64,000 nt of DNA from Spinacia oleracea (taxonomy: Eukaryota > Streptophyta > Magnoliopsida > Caryophyllales > Amaranthaceae). Positions within the stretch are counted from its first letter, which is position 1, and each line of letters opens with the position of its first letter. Shown in pieces: positions 31,072-42,262 of this stretch. The translations under genes and the position numbers were made by a program. The notes under the pieces are model-generated. The model did no database searches, had not been told where the DNA came from, and was given only the letters and a program-made list of their open reading frames with translations. The stretch spans positions 34,041,542 to 34,105,541 of the forward strand of contig NC_079492.1 in NCBI RefSeq assembly GCF_020520425.1, given 5' to 3'.

Positions 31072-32616
31072 TCAACCCTCTACTTTGTCTTGGATTTTTT
31101 GTGCGGTATCCTTGGCTGATTCCCACGCTCCCTTGGCCGCCTCTTCCACTTTCGAGTTGACATCTTTCGATATCTCCCCCGCCTTATCCGCCGCTTCCTT
31201 CACCTTGTCAGCTCCCAAGTCCGCCGTATCCTTGTTCTTTTCGTGTGCCTCTTTCAAGTTGGCTTCGGTGCTTTCTTTTGCACTTTGTAAGGCGTCTCCA
31301 GCTTTACCGGCCTCTTCCTTTACCTTGTCAGCTGCCCACTCAGCTGAATCCACGTTCTTTTCATGTGTCTCGCTTATTGCCTTGCCTGCCCAATCTGCGC
31401 CTTCTTGGGCGTTTTTTGTTGCGGTCTCAACGCCCTCTTTGATTTTGTCTGCAGCATCTTGCATTACATCGCCGACTTGTTTGCTGCTCTCCTCGGCTTT
31501 TACTATGATTCTGTCAGCTCTTCCGCTTTTGTATCCCGCAACGTTCTGAAGCACAAATTTAGAATCACATATTAAGACCAAATGCTAGTCACATACTAAG
31601 ACTCGATCGAGTCACTCGAACCCTAAGTCTTGAGTAATATCCCAAAGTTTTATCAATTCATTAATACGGAGTATCCATTAAAATCTGACAAATTACTAAT
31701 TTTTAATGCCAACTCAGCATGAATTGGATACACGGGTTATTAATGATAATATTTTCTTTAAGCAATAGTTTTACCAGTTTTACCGACTTTATGTTGGTTC
31801 AGTGGTGATTGGGGCTGAATTTGGTAGGAAGAATTCGTGTACGATCCCCGCAATAACAATTGCGAGGGAACTGAAACTTATCCACCTAGAACTCGCCTCG
31901 AACACGGATTAAGAGTCAACCGGGTGTTAACACCAAAAAATAATAATCACTATTCCTCCGATTTTTTATTCTTTTAATAGATTCACATTTGATCATCTTA
32001 TCTAAGGAGAAACATAATGCACTGAGATATTGATAGAATATTTTAGACAAAAAAATTAATTATTATAATTTTTATAATGTAATTAGACATATTAAATGTC
32101 AAAGTTATGCATAATGCATTAAAAGAAAAGAGTAAACGCAAATGGTAGATCTACTAAAAAATAGATAACAGAGCTAGGGAAAAATATGCAAAATATGTTA
32201 CAAATCTAAGAAGATACATATAAAAATAGCCATAATTTTTCATCTACTAAAACACTTATGATAGTGCTAGCGGTGTTACTAACACAATAGAATTTGTACT
32301 AAATGTACATTTTATTTAACTGATTTTCACTCGTATTTTACTAAAGTTATACTCATAATATACGAAGTTATTTTATTTTAGTTTATAAATTACACTCCTT
32401 GAATAACCCTTAATTTTCCTAAATTGGATCCAAAAAATTAATTAACGAAATACATACAAAAATTGAATGCAATAAATAATAGTTAATTACCCCGTTAAAC
32501 GTGGTGGCGGAAGTGAACGAAACCCTTGAGACTTTACGAGGGCTAAGATAAGCTTGTGGTGAACCGACATTTGTGACCTTAATAAAGGTACCCTTAGCCA
32601 TAATAACAGAAGCCAT
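31072..32616 (-). CDS. LEA2: LEA_4-type (group 3) protein with putative organelle-targeting N-terminus, two exons
   Basis: Exon 1 is 32616-32491 (MASVIMAKGTFIKVTNVGSP... to FNG, 42 codons). The intron is 32490-31546 (945 bp, GT...AG). Exon 2 is 31545-31072. The predicted protein is 199 aa. Residues 1-42 are basic and Ser-rich like an organelle presequence. The rest is helical-repeat LEA sequence (QDAADKIKEGVETATKNAQEG, WAADKVKEEAGKAGDALQ, GADKVKEAADKAGEIS) without Cys. Compared with LEA1 and LEA3, exon 2 begins about six residues further in (NVAGYK, no NQYARE), so the splice acceptor lies within formerly coding sequence or 18 bp were deleted. The role is inferred from the family: desiccation protection inside mitochondria or plastids. 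Confidence 0.88.
31791..31945 (+). mobile_element. SINE-like sequence in the LEA2 intron
   Basis: GGTTCAGTGGTG (31796-31807) resembles an RNA polymerase III A box. GTGTACGATCCCC (31838-31849), 30 bp on, resembles a B box. A tRNA-unrelated body and an A-rich end (AACACCAAAAAATAATAATC) follow. No target-site duplication was identified. Confidence 0.45.
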
Positions 32617-32860
32617 TATTATAATAACTAACTTTGCTTAAGTTAACTTGCTTTAATTTGGTTTGATAAGATAAGATCTTCTAGTCTTTATTTTGCTTTG
32701 TTCTCTTTTCACTAAAGTTCACTATAAATGGTTTAAAGAAGGTAGAGGAGAGATTGGGTGGCAGGTTCTATGCATGCCACGTGTTGGCTTGTAAAGACCG
32801 TGAGCTTCAACAGTCTACATCGGTCGACATATTATATACGAAGCTATGTCGACGCAATCG
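32617..32860 (-). promoter_or_regulatory. LEA2 upstream region: TATA-like box, RY and ABRE/G-box
   Basis: Read toward the gene: CACGTGGC with core at 32778-32783, CATGCA at 32771-32776, and an ATTTATA box at 32723-32729, about 107 bp before the ATG. Order and spacing match LEA1. Confidence 0.65.
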
Positions 32861-33514
32861 ACATGTTTCGCTTAAAATATCTATTTTCCGTATGGTTTTG
32901 TTTGTCCTGAGATTGGAAACTTTCTATGGCACTAAAGCCCATCTATGTGTAGATTTCTGATATTCGGCCCAATAAGTGAAGTTGCATATTTGGATGTCGT
33001 GCTAAGGTCCAATAAGATTTTGGTTAGGTAGCGGGTTGAAGTGGCAGAAGTGTCGTTTCCGCATCGCATTGGTGTATGGACCTTTAATAAAACTATGTAA
33101 AGCGTAAGATCATTGCATAATCAGATATCTAAATGGGCCTTGTACCAATTGATTTTGTGTCGTGTTGGCCTAGTGTTTTCTGCCGCTATTCATTTGCCGG
33201 TTTTAGTGGTATCAAAGATTGCCAAATCTAAGCAAAATTAACCGATATGAACAATTATATTTTGGGTTAATTGAAATCGGATACGGATGAATATTGACCA
33301 TATAGTCACATTAGAACCACCTAATGAGTTTGATATTAATATTGACTATAGTTTGATACAATGATCGTTTGGTCAAAAGAAGTCCCAAGTTTATTACACA
33401 TCCAAAAGTGAAAATTGGACCAATTTAACATATAAAGGGCCATAATTTTCTTTTCCTATGTTACATTACTTGCAAACATAAAATACAAAAGCATATATAG
33501 ATTAACAAAAGTGA
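32861..33514. other. Spacer between LEA2 upstream region and LEA3 3' end
   Basis: About 650 bp with no ORF or repeat structure that I can support. The 3' untranslated region of LEA3 should occupy its right end. Confidence 0.5.
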
Positions 33515-35642
33515 TCAACGATCACGGTTGATTTTCTGGTCCCAACCATCACCGGGACGCTTAGGCAAATGATTTTCAACATAATCATCAACCCTCTTAT
33601 CCTCCTCATCTTTTCCCACCACCGTCTCCTTTATCTTATGGGTCGCATCTTTCGCGGTCTCCCACGCCCCCTTGGCCGTCTCCTTCACTTTCTCGTTCAC
33701 ATTATGCATCGTCTCTCCCACCTTCCCCGCCCCTTCCTTCGCCTTGTCAGCCGTCCACCCCGCCGTATCCTTAGTCCTTTCTTTTGCATCGTTCATGGTT
33801 TCCTTGGTCGTTTCCTTTGCATCCCTCATTGTTTCTCCGACTTTATTAGCCCCTTCCTTCGCCTTGTCGGATGTCCACTCTGCCGTATCCTTAGTCCTTT
33901 CTTTTGCATTGTACATTGTTTCCCCTGCCTTATTCATTCCCTCTTGAGCCTTCCGCTTTGCCGCCTCAGTGCCCTGTTTTGCTCTGTCCGCAGCATCCTG
34001 CATTGCTTCGCCGGCTTGTCGGGTGCCCTCTTTGGCCTTCTCGTTCACGTCCTGGGCGGTGTCCTTGGCTTTCTGCTTCATTTCTGAGTATTTCCTCTCA
34101 ACCTCCTCGGCTTCTTTGTCGCTCTCGTACACTTGCCGTGCCTCCCTAATTCTTTCAGCAGCTTTTGCGTCTTCTTCTCCCCCAGCATCCTCTCTAGCAT
34201 ACTGATTCTAAAGCACAAATTTTAAGTACTGTTAACTCTCAAAAATTGTCCAAAACTTCAATTAATTTCAACAACATTTTAAGCATGAACAAGATTAAAT
34301 AAATGGGATTAAATAAATGGGTGATGATAAAAGGTTGCGACAATATTTAGTTATCGCAATCTTACTTGTCGCAGTTTAATTGGTACATATAGGCGCCACA
34401 AAAACCGCATTATCGGAATAAATAATGGTAATCGATATAAAGAAAGAAACAAATTAGAATATTAAGAGTTTCCTACCATTTTCTGAAACATGTGTAATAG
34501 TTTATATAAGTTAAATATTTTAATTTTCAATTTAAATCATGACACATACGCATGTCATGTCATTATTGTGACACGGTTTAACGCGCACGATCCCCCAAGG
34601 TATACAAACTTATTTTGTATAAGTGTTACGTAAAAGACTGTCATGTACAAGTTTACGTTAATCCTAGATTAGGAATGCTAAAGTTCGAATTGCATGTAAT
34701 TGATAATACGAAATCATAAATACGTTTACAACATTAGTGTCATTGATATTGTAGCATTCCACAAGCAACATTAAAATCACTACAATTGTTATTGTAGCAT
34801 TCCACGGGCAACATTAGCAACGTGCTTCTATATTAATGAAGCTATTTAATGAGGAAATGCATAAATTTTACAACCCGTCATTAGAAAACAAAACAAATAA
34901 AGAATCACAAAAACCTCTAATTATATTAACATAAGGTCGCATATTCAATCGTGACAACATTGATAAGGCAAAGGTTATAACCGTAAGTACTCTATTCTTA
35001 AGGAAAAGACAAAAATATAAACACGAAGGAAATTGGTGTAATTCAGATAATTCACTATTGTATGAATAGTAACCAAAGTATGAGACTTTATAAGTGTTAG
35101 GATTTGGTGTGAAAGCATTTTTATTTTAACCGGAATAAAATTGGCCACTTAAATGAGAGAGCCGGAAGAGTTTAAAAAAAAAGTAGTCCTAAATTGTTGA
35201 TTTCATATCATTCCTAATTGTTTGTTTAATTGTTGATTCCATTCCCAGTTGTTTGTTTAATTGATGATTCCATTCCCAGTTGTTTGTTCTATTAAGAATT
35301 TGTTGAATGAAATTGAGAAAAGGATAAAAATGATGAGACAATGACAAATGAGCCAAACAAACCGGATAAAGGATTAATAAACAATGTTTTTTTTTAATAA
35401 CTGAGTAACTCGTAATAGCACCACATCATCCGTGTTACTGCGACACAAGAAATTCGTACACACGCAAAGTAACATACGTGATACAAATCGAACAACAAAG
35501 GGTTTACCTGATTAAACTTGGAGGCTGAAGTAAAGTAAACCCTTGAAACTTTACGAGGGAAAAGATAAGAAACCCCTTGAGGAGGTAAACCCACTTTTGA
35601 GACCTTCAAAAAGGTGTTCTTCACCATAAACATAGACGCCAT
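33515..35642 (-). CDS. LEA3: longer LEA_4-type (group 3) protein, two exons
   Basis: Exon 1 is 35642-35508 (MASMFMVKNTFLKVSKVGLP... FNQ, 45 codons). The intron is 35507-34208 (1300 bp, GT...AG). Exon 2 is 34207-33515. The predicted protein is 275 aa, longer than its paralogs because the repeat region is expanded: TKDTAEWTSDKAKEGANKVGE and TKDTAGWTADKAKEGAGKVGE are successive copies. The N-terminus is again basic with few acids, like an organelle presequence, and is followed by NQYAREDAGG. The end, KDEEDKRVDDYVENHLPKRPGDGWDQKINRDR, is an acidic/basic tail missing from LEA1 and LEA2. The function is LEA-type dehydration protection, from family knowledge. Confidence 0.9.
34322..34580. repeat. 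MITE remnant in LEA3 intron, related to 11506-11872
   Basis: It begins GTGATGATAAAAGGTTGCGA and follows the LEA1-intron element through TTTAATTGGTACATATAGGC and CATTATTGTGACACGG. It has one copy of the GTCGCAATCTTAC segment and lacks the right inverted end. Confidence 0.65.
35200..35295. repeat. 31-bp tandem repeat in LEA3 intron
   Basis: About three units of GATTCCATTCCCAGTTGTTT, starting at 35235 and 35266 with a diverged unit before them. Confidence 0.65.
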
Positions 35643-36189
35643 TCTTGCAAATACTTAGCTTTGCTTTGTTTTGTTTCCAAAAGAAGATAAAAATAGGATT
35701 TCAACTTAGTTTTAATTTACTTCAAGAGAGTAAACAATTGGTTGATCAAGTTTGGAGATGGTGTTAACTATAAAGGGTTTCAAGTTGTAAGAGGAGATAT
35801 TAGGTGGAGTGTTAGTTGCATGCCACGTTAAGTGCGATATTGACACGTGTTTGTTGTCAAAGTTAGCGAGCTTCAGCAGTCAACACATATGTCTCTACTC
35901 ATATATTTTTTTCTAAAAAAAATTGTGGTTTTGTTTAGTTTTCGGTTGGGCCTATTCATTTGTAGATTTTTGAGGTTAGGGACTTAGGGATTCCAACTTC
36001 CAACGTTGGTTCGGCCCAATAAGTAGAGTTATTGGTAATCTGTCGGTTATGGATCAGGTTTAGGTTCGATTATAACGGTTTGTTAATTGATTGTTTTTTA
36101 GTTTGTCTATGTGTGGCGCGACACAACATCAATTGATGGTATGACGCGTTTACGTTAAGAAAATAGCAGAGTTGAACGTTGAACGTGGA
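35643..36189 (-). promoter_or_regulatory. LEA3 upstream region: TATA-like box, two ACGTG motifs and RY
   Basis: Read toward the gene: CACGTG in ACGTGTC context (35844-35849), ACGTGGC (35822-35828) overlapping CATGCA (35817-35822), and a CTTTATA box at 35769-35775, about 127 bp before the ATG. This is the richest of the three LEA upstream regions in ABRE-type motifs. Nothing else is recognised further out. Confidence 0.65.
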
Positions 36190-36490
36190 ACTAGGGGTGG
36201 CAATCATATCAGGTTGGGTCGGGTTCGTGTTCGGGTTGACTATTTTCAGGTTGACTACCCCCGTACCCGAACCTGATCTGTTTAAGAATTCGGGTTGAAA
36301 ACCTAAACCTGAACCTGATCTGTTGATTATCAGGTCAACCAGAACCTGATCTGTTTTTGACCTGAAAATTTTAAAAATTTTAACATACACGAAAAAATTT
36401 AGGTTGAAGCTGCTGTTTTCAGGTTGGGTTGACCTGAACCTGCTGTTTTCAGGTTGAGTCAACCCAAACCTGCTGTTTTCGGGTCATCCC
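36190..36490. repeat. hAT-like repeat rich in GGTCGGGTT/AACCTGA motifs
   Basis: It starts TAGGGGTGGCAATCATATCA, a beginning common to plant hAT elements, and continues with reiterated CAGGTTGGGTTGACC and AACCTGATCTG motifs. Similar sequence recurs at 39950-40170. No confirmed right terminus. Confidence 0.45.
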
Positions 36491-37273
36491 AAACAATAAA
36501 TTCTAAATTCTGATCTCAAATACAATTTAAATTTTAGCATCTAAGGGCAGCAGTTGAGTTAAAGGTGCCATTAAAGTTAGCACACCCTAATAGGTTTGCA
36601 GAAAGTATTAATAGTTTTACAGACCAAATTAGGTTGCCTCAAAGGCACAAATTACAACTTGAATTTAAAACAAGAACATTATAAATTGTTGGAGGAGGAT
36701 GGCTGGTGAGCCTCAACCGGAGGCAACTTTGTCAATGGAATCTCATCACCTTCTACATTCACCCTCAAATTTACGACGGATCCTAAACATTAGCATAAAT
36801 AAATAAAATATTAGCATAAATAAATAAAACATTAGCATAAATAAATAAAATATTAGCATAAATAAAATAGAAAAAACCAAAATCGAAAAATCCTAAACAA
36901 AATCGAAAAAATCCTAAACAAAATCAATAAAACTCTAAACCCTAAACATACTCGAACAAAGCGAAAATAAAATCGAAAAAATAAAAACCATCAGCATAAA
37001 TCAAATCGAAAAAACACAAAATCGATAAATTAGAAAATATCAACATATAATCATATATAAAATCGAATAAAACAAAAATAACAGCATGAATTCGCATATA
37101 AAATTCAAAAAGATAAAAAAATAGCATAAATTAGAGAAATGACAACAAAGGAAATGAAAAAGAGTGAAGAACATTACCGAGTGAATGAAGAGGAACGAAA
37201 AATGAACCGTTGAGCAGAGGATGAGATGAACTGATGAGTGAGGAAGAGAGGAACCATTTAGTTGTTTAGAGAG
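36491..37273. other. Intergenic stretch, with a 21-bp tandem repeat at 36789-36868
   Basis: No supported gene. About 3.8 copies of ATTAGCATAAATAAATAAAA lie at 36789-36868, followed by reiterated AAATCGAAAAAA motifs to about 37130. Confidence 0.6.
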
Positions 37274-38046
37274 TAAGGGTGCAAATGAGCTAGGACGTTC
37301 GTGAACAACTCGCGAACAAGCTCGGTCAAAGCTCGGTCAAAGCTCGTTCATTAAGCAATTGAACGAGCTCGAGCAAATATTTAAGGCTCGTTTGTTAAAC
37401 GAGCTTTACTCGAACAACATCCCGTTCGGCTCGTTATTGTTCACGAACAGCCCGTTTATATCTCTTTTGTAACTCGTTAGTAGCCCGTTTATAACTCCGT
37501 TATAGCTTGTAAAATATTTTAATAGAATAATACAAATTTAAATATAGAATATGTATTATTTTGTATAATGGTAAAGTCTAAATTTAATATGGTAAAAAGT
37601 AAACAAATTTTAGGAATTATATATCTAGAAACTCAATAGTCAATGCATATTTGCTTGAATTTTGTCAATTATACATTCATATTTCCTGCTTCCTCTTTTA
37701 GTCTTCTCAATCACGACAATCAACAAGAATTTTGCTGGACTTCCAAATTAGCTACTTCTTCATATTTCGTCAATCTTTATGGCCACTATAAGTACCCTTG
37801 AATTGAATAGGTTTTCGATCATTTACTAAAACCCGTTTAAAGCTCGTTAAGATTTGAGCTCGAGCTCGAAATACAAACGAGCAAGCTCAAGCCGAGCCCG
37901 AGAAAGTATTTTATTAAACGAGCCTGGCTCGAACAAAAAAAATTAAAGCTCGTTCAAGCTCGAGCCTGCTCGAATACCAATGTTCCTTAACAAGCTTAGC
38001 TCGATAAGGTTATTACTCGACTCGGCTCGGCTCATTTGCAGCCCTA
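37274..38046. mobile_element. Nonautonomous hAT element (773 bp)
   Basis: Inverted ends TAAGGGTGCAAATGAGC and GCTCATTTGCAGCCCTA match at 15 of 17 positions. An exact 8-bp target duplication TTAGAGAG flanks it (37266-37273 and 38047-38054). Subterminal GAGCTCG/CGAGCTC motifs are dense at both ends. No transposase frame. The 8-bp duplication and TIR form fit the hAT superfamily. Confidence 0.85.
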
Positions 38047-38230
38047 TTAGAGAGAGAGTGTTTGAGGGAGTCAGTGAGGGAGTAAGAGAGTGGTGGCCGG
38101 TGGGTAGAAAGTAATGAATTAGGGTTTAGGTAAATTTAGTTTTATACTGTGATTTAAATGTTTGGGTAAAATAAAGTTATTTGGGCTTGGCCCATTATTG
38201 TCAATGACCTACCCCGTATTCTTTCTTTGT

Positions 38231-39881
38231 AATTGCTGACTGCTGTACCCGGGTACAGCCAGCTCTGGCTGTACCCCCCAAAAACGACGCGCTCATATTG
38301 TTTGTTCATTCTTGTCGACTGTTTGTTCTTTTTTATTGTACTGTTTGTTCATTCTTATTGTACTGATTGTTCTTTCTTGTTGTACTGTTTGTTCTTTCAT
38401 GTTGTTTTTTAAATTCATCATCAAATTTTCATAATTGTTGTATTTTTTGTTATTTCTTCTGGAATTTTATGTTCTTTTTTATATTGTTTGTTCTTTCTTG
38501 TTTATTTGTTTGTTTATAATAATCATATGGTTAATGTTCATAATTAAATTCTTCATTAATCTTTTATTCTTTCTTTTGGTATTGTTTGTTCTTTCTTGTT
38601 GTACTGTTTGTTATTTCTTGTTGTTTTTTAAATTCATTCATCAAACTTATTGTTGTATTGTTTGTTCTTTCATGCTGGCTTTAAAATTCATCATAAAATT
38701 GTTCATAATTGTTGTATTGTTTGTTCTTTTTTCTGGAATTTTATGTTCTTTTTTATATTGTTTGTTCTTTTTTGTTGAATTATTTGTTCTTTCTTGTTTA
38801 TTTGTTTGTTCATAATAATTATTTGCTTTATTGTTTTTTCTTTCTTGTTGTATTGTTTGTTCTTTCATGTTGGCTTTAAAATTCATCATAAATTAAAATT
38901 GTTCATAATTGTTGTATTGTTTGTTCTTTTTTCTGAAATTTTATGTTCTTTTTTATATTGTTTGTTCTTTTTTGTTGAATTATTTGTTTGTTCACAATAA
39001 ATATATGGTTAATGTTCATAATGAAATTGTTCACTTCATTGGTCTTTTATGTTTTTACAAGCGCCTATATTGTTTATTTCCAAATAAATAAATAAATGTT
39101 CATTTCCAAAATAGTAAATGTTCATTCCAAATAAATAAATAAATATTCTTTTCCGAAATAGTAAATGTTCATTTCCGAAATAGTAAATGCTCATTTTTGT
39201 AGTGTATTTCCAAATAAATAAATAAATGTTCATTTCCAAAATAGTAAATGTTCATTCCAAATAAATAAATAAACGTTCATTTTCGAAATAGTAAATGTTC
39301 ATTTTTGTACCAGTATTTGTTCTTTCTTGTTTTATTGTTTGTTCTTTCATGTTGGCTTTAAAATTCATCATAAAATTGTTCATAATTGTTGTTTTGGTTG
39401 TTCTTTTTTCTGGAATTTTATGTTCTTTTTTATATTGTTTGTTCTTTTTTGTTGAATTATTTGTTCTTTCTTGTTTATTTGTTTGTTCACAATAAATATA
39501 TGGTTAATGTTCATAATGAAATTGTTCACTTAATTGGTTTTTATGTTTTTACAAGCGCCTATATTGTTTATTTCCAAATAAATACATAAATGTTCATATC
39601 CAAAATAGTAAATGTTCATTCCAAATAAATAAATAAATGTTCATTTCCGAAATAGTAAATGCTCATTTTTGTAGTTTATTTCTAAATAAATAAATAAATG
39701 TTCATTTCCAAAATAGTAAATGTTCATTCCAAATAAATAAATAAATGTTCATTTTCGAAATAGTAAATGTTCATTTTTGTACCAGTATATTAATGTTCAT
39801 TTTAAACAACACAAAACGACATCGTTTTGGATGGGGGTACAGCCAGCTTTGGCTGTACCCGGGTATAGCCAAAAATTTGCG
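38231..39881. mobile_element. Nonautonomous Mutator-like element with compound inverted repeats
   Basis: Near the left end is GCTGTACCCGGGTACAGCCA (38242-38261), then GCTCTGGCTGTACCCCC. Near the right end the reverse complement appears (GGGGGTACAGCCAGC, then TTGGCTGTACCCGGGTATAG, 39833-39868). Exact 10-bp repeats CTTTCTTTGT at 38221-38230 and 39882-39891 are a candidate target duplication. The interior is T-rich reiterated TTGTTCTTT motifs with a ~475-bp tandem duplication and has no credible ORF. Confidence 0.6.
38851..39788. repeat. Tandem duplication of ~475 bp inside the Mutator-like element
   Basis: Copy 1 runs about 38851-39316 and copy 2 about 39333-39788, both from TATTGTTTGTTCTTTCATG to TTTTTGTACCAGTAT. 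The offset is 482 at the start and 472 at the end, owing to small indels. Part of the unit also occurs a third time at 38650-38830. Confidence 0.75.
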
Positions 39882-39949
39882 CTTTCTTTGTTCTTTACAA
39901 AATTGTCGTTCTTTTTTAACTAATTATTTTAAAAAAAAATTGTTTTAAC

Positions 39950-40867
39950 TTTTGTCGGGTTATCAGGTCGGGTTGACCCGACCTGATTTTAACCCATTTA
40001 AATAATCAGGTTACACAAGTTGATTTCGGGTTGAGATTTTCAACCCAAACCTAACCCATTTAACTTCAGGTCGGGTTTGTGTCGACCCATTTAATTAATC
40101 GGGTTGAAAATCTCAACCCAAACCCGCTATTTTCAGGTCGGGTTCAGGTCGGGTTTTCAGGTCGGGTCAACTTTTGATTATACGGAGTTATAAAATATTA
40201 AATCATTGGCTGATTTGTTAGACATATTCTTCCTAGAAAAGTGGTAGACTCGCTCATACAATACTCACGTGGTAGTGAGTTAGACACCCTAGTAACATAT
40301 ATTTCTAAAAAATCTCAACTTTTTTTTTAGTTCCTATTTCAAAATACTTTTTTAGTTCCAAATATTATCATTTTAAGATACTTTTTATATTATTTATGTT
40401 ACTCAACGTAATATTTGGTGTTACACTGTTACTAGTTATATAAGTTACTATTCTCTCCGTATTTATTTAAGAGATACACTTGGTAGGGCACGGGTATTAA
40501 GAAGAAGAATTGAATGAAATAAAGTAATAAAACAAGTGGGGTTAGGTAGATATTTTAATAAGTAAAATAAGTGAGGACCATATCATTTTAGTGAGTGGGG
40601 GTGGGGTGTAGTGTAACACCCTAATAATTCCTTGCTTTTACCAAGATATTACCGCCACCGTGATAACGGCTAAGGCTATTTACCAGAATTACGCAGCGAA
40701 ATTAACTAACTTTCAAAACATAATAAATAGTTAATGGTCATTAAAACAAACTGGAACCACTAAGGCCCAAAACCAAAGTATTAAATATTTCAAAATCCAT
40801 TAACTATAAATAGTAGTAATAGTAGTAATAACGATAGTCATGACTAAATAAAAGTAGAGTTTATAAA
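39950..40867. repeat. hAT-like, MITE and LTR scraps left of the copia array
   Basis: 39950-40170 repeats the GGTCGGGTT/AACCCGACC motifs of 36190-36490. 40446-40600 resembles the end of a common plant MITE (CTCCGTATTTATTTAAG, GGCACGGGTATTAAG). From 40613, TGTAACACCCTAATAATTCC looks like the start of a gypsy LTR, cut at 40867 by the array. Each call is tentative. Confidence 0.4.
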
Positions 40868-42262
40868 TGTTAGGTTATGATACATATGTCAATTCATAAA
40901 TCATGCGGAAAAACCATAAAGCCAGGAAAACATATTATTTACACATAATCATTTAGCATAGTTTAGATGCATACTCTTTGTTGCGTGCCTTCCCTAGCTG
41001 CGCCCGAACCGAACAAGAACAAGTCTTTAGGACTCCAAGTGTCGTCCCTCCGTAGATAGTCCACAGCACGTCCGGATCCGCCTTAAGATTGACCAACTAG
41101 AATCGCCCTTAAGGTACTATTATTTTCGGCACTTTATAGGCAATTGTGTGACTGAATTTTGCTCTCAAAAACTCACTTTGAATACTTGAATGCTCGATTT
41201 AAATATGTGACCCTAGGCACGTATTTATAGAGTTATGGAAAAGGATTTGGAATCCTATTAGGATACTAATTTATTTAATTATAATCCTACTAGGACTCTA
41301 ATTAAATAAACTAAATCTTTTCGGATTAGATTTAATCATATGACAAATCCCGGTAGCTTTAGTATTCGAGTAGCACACAAACACACACGCACGCACAGCA
41401 GCCCACGAGGGGCGCTATGCGCGCGCGCGCAGCCCGCGAGCTCGCAGCCCACTGCCGCAAGCCCATACGCTGCCGCAGCCTTGGCGCGCGCTGGGCCTGC
41501 CTTGCGGTGGGCCTGGCGCAGCCTTGGCTGGTGCGTTTGTGGCGCGCTGGCTTGCTGGGCGATGGCCCGGCTTCGTGCTGGGCCTTCGTCTGGCAGGCCT
41601 CGTCCGATGCTAATTCGTACGATACGCTTCCGATTAATTTCCCGATTCCGGAATTCATTTCCGATACGAACAATATTCAACATTTCCGATTCCGGAATCA
41701 ATTTCCGTTTCGAACAAATATTTAATATTTCCGTTTCCGGAATTATTTTCCGATTCCGATAATATTTCCGATTCTGACAATATTTCCGTTTCCGGCAATA
41801 TTTCCGATTCCGGCAATATTTCCATTTCCGATAATATTTTCCGATACGTACCATGTTTCCGTTTCCGGCAACATCTACGACTTGGATAATATTTATATTT
41901 CCGATACGATCCATATTTCCGTTTCCGGCAATATCATCGTTTCCGGAGTATTCATTTCTTGCCTGTGACGATCTCAGCTCCCACTGAAACAAAGATCCGT
42001 CGATTTCGAATATCCATAGATGGAGTATTTAATGCCATTAAAAATTTGATCCGTTTACGTACTATTTGTGTGACCCTACGGGTTCAGTCAAGAGTAAGCT
42101 GTGGATTAATATCATTAATTCCACTTGAACTGAAGCGGCCTCTAGCTAGGCATTCAGCTCACTGGATCTCACTGAATTATTAACCTGTTAATTAATACTG
42201 AACCGCATTTATTAGACCTTAACATAGAATGCATACTTGGACCAAGGGCATTATTTCTTTCA
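40868..42262 (-). repeat. LTR1 (1395 bp), 3' LTR of element D
   Basis: Read on the - strand it runs from TGAAAGAAATAATG (42262) to CATAACCTAACA (40868). U3 has the CGGAAATATT array, then a GC block of a different type from A/B, then the TATA region CTATAAATACG. I count roughly 18 differences from LTR2, about 1.3%. The array's left flank is ATAAA. Confidence 0.92.

Noticed and set aside
33569-34205. Plus-strand frames over LEA3 (and over LEA1 and LEA2)
   Set aside because: Antisense shadows of the LEA repeats; the - strand reading has splice sites and family matches.
38435-39589. Phe/Leu/Cys-rich frames resembling membrane proteins
   Set aside because: Translations of TTGTTCTTT repeats inside a transposon, duplicated with the repeat.
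36190-40170. One large hAT element joining the two GGTCGGGTT regions
   Set aside because: The right terminus matching TAGGGGTGGCAA was not found; the similarity is low-complexity.
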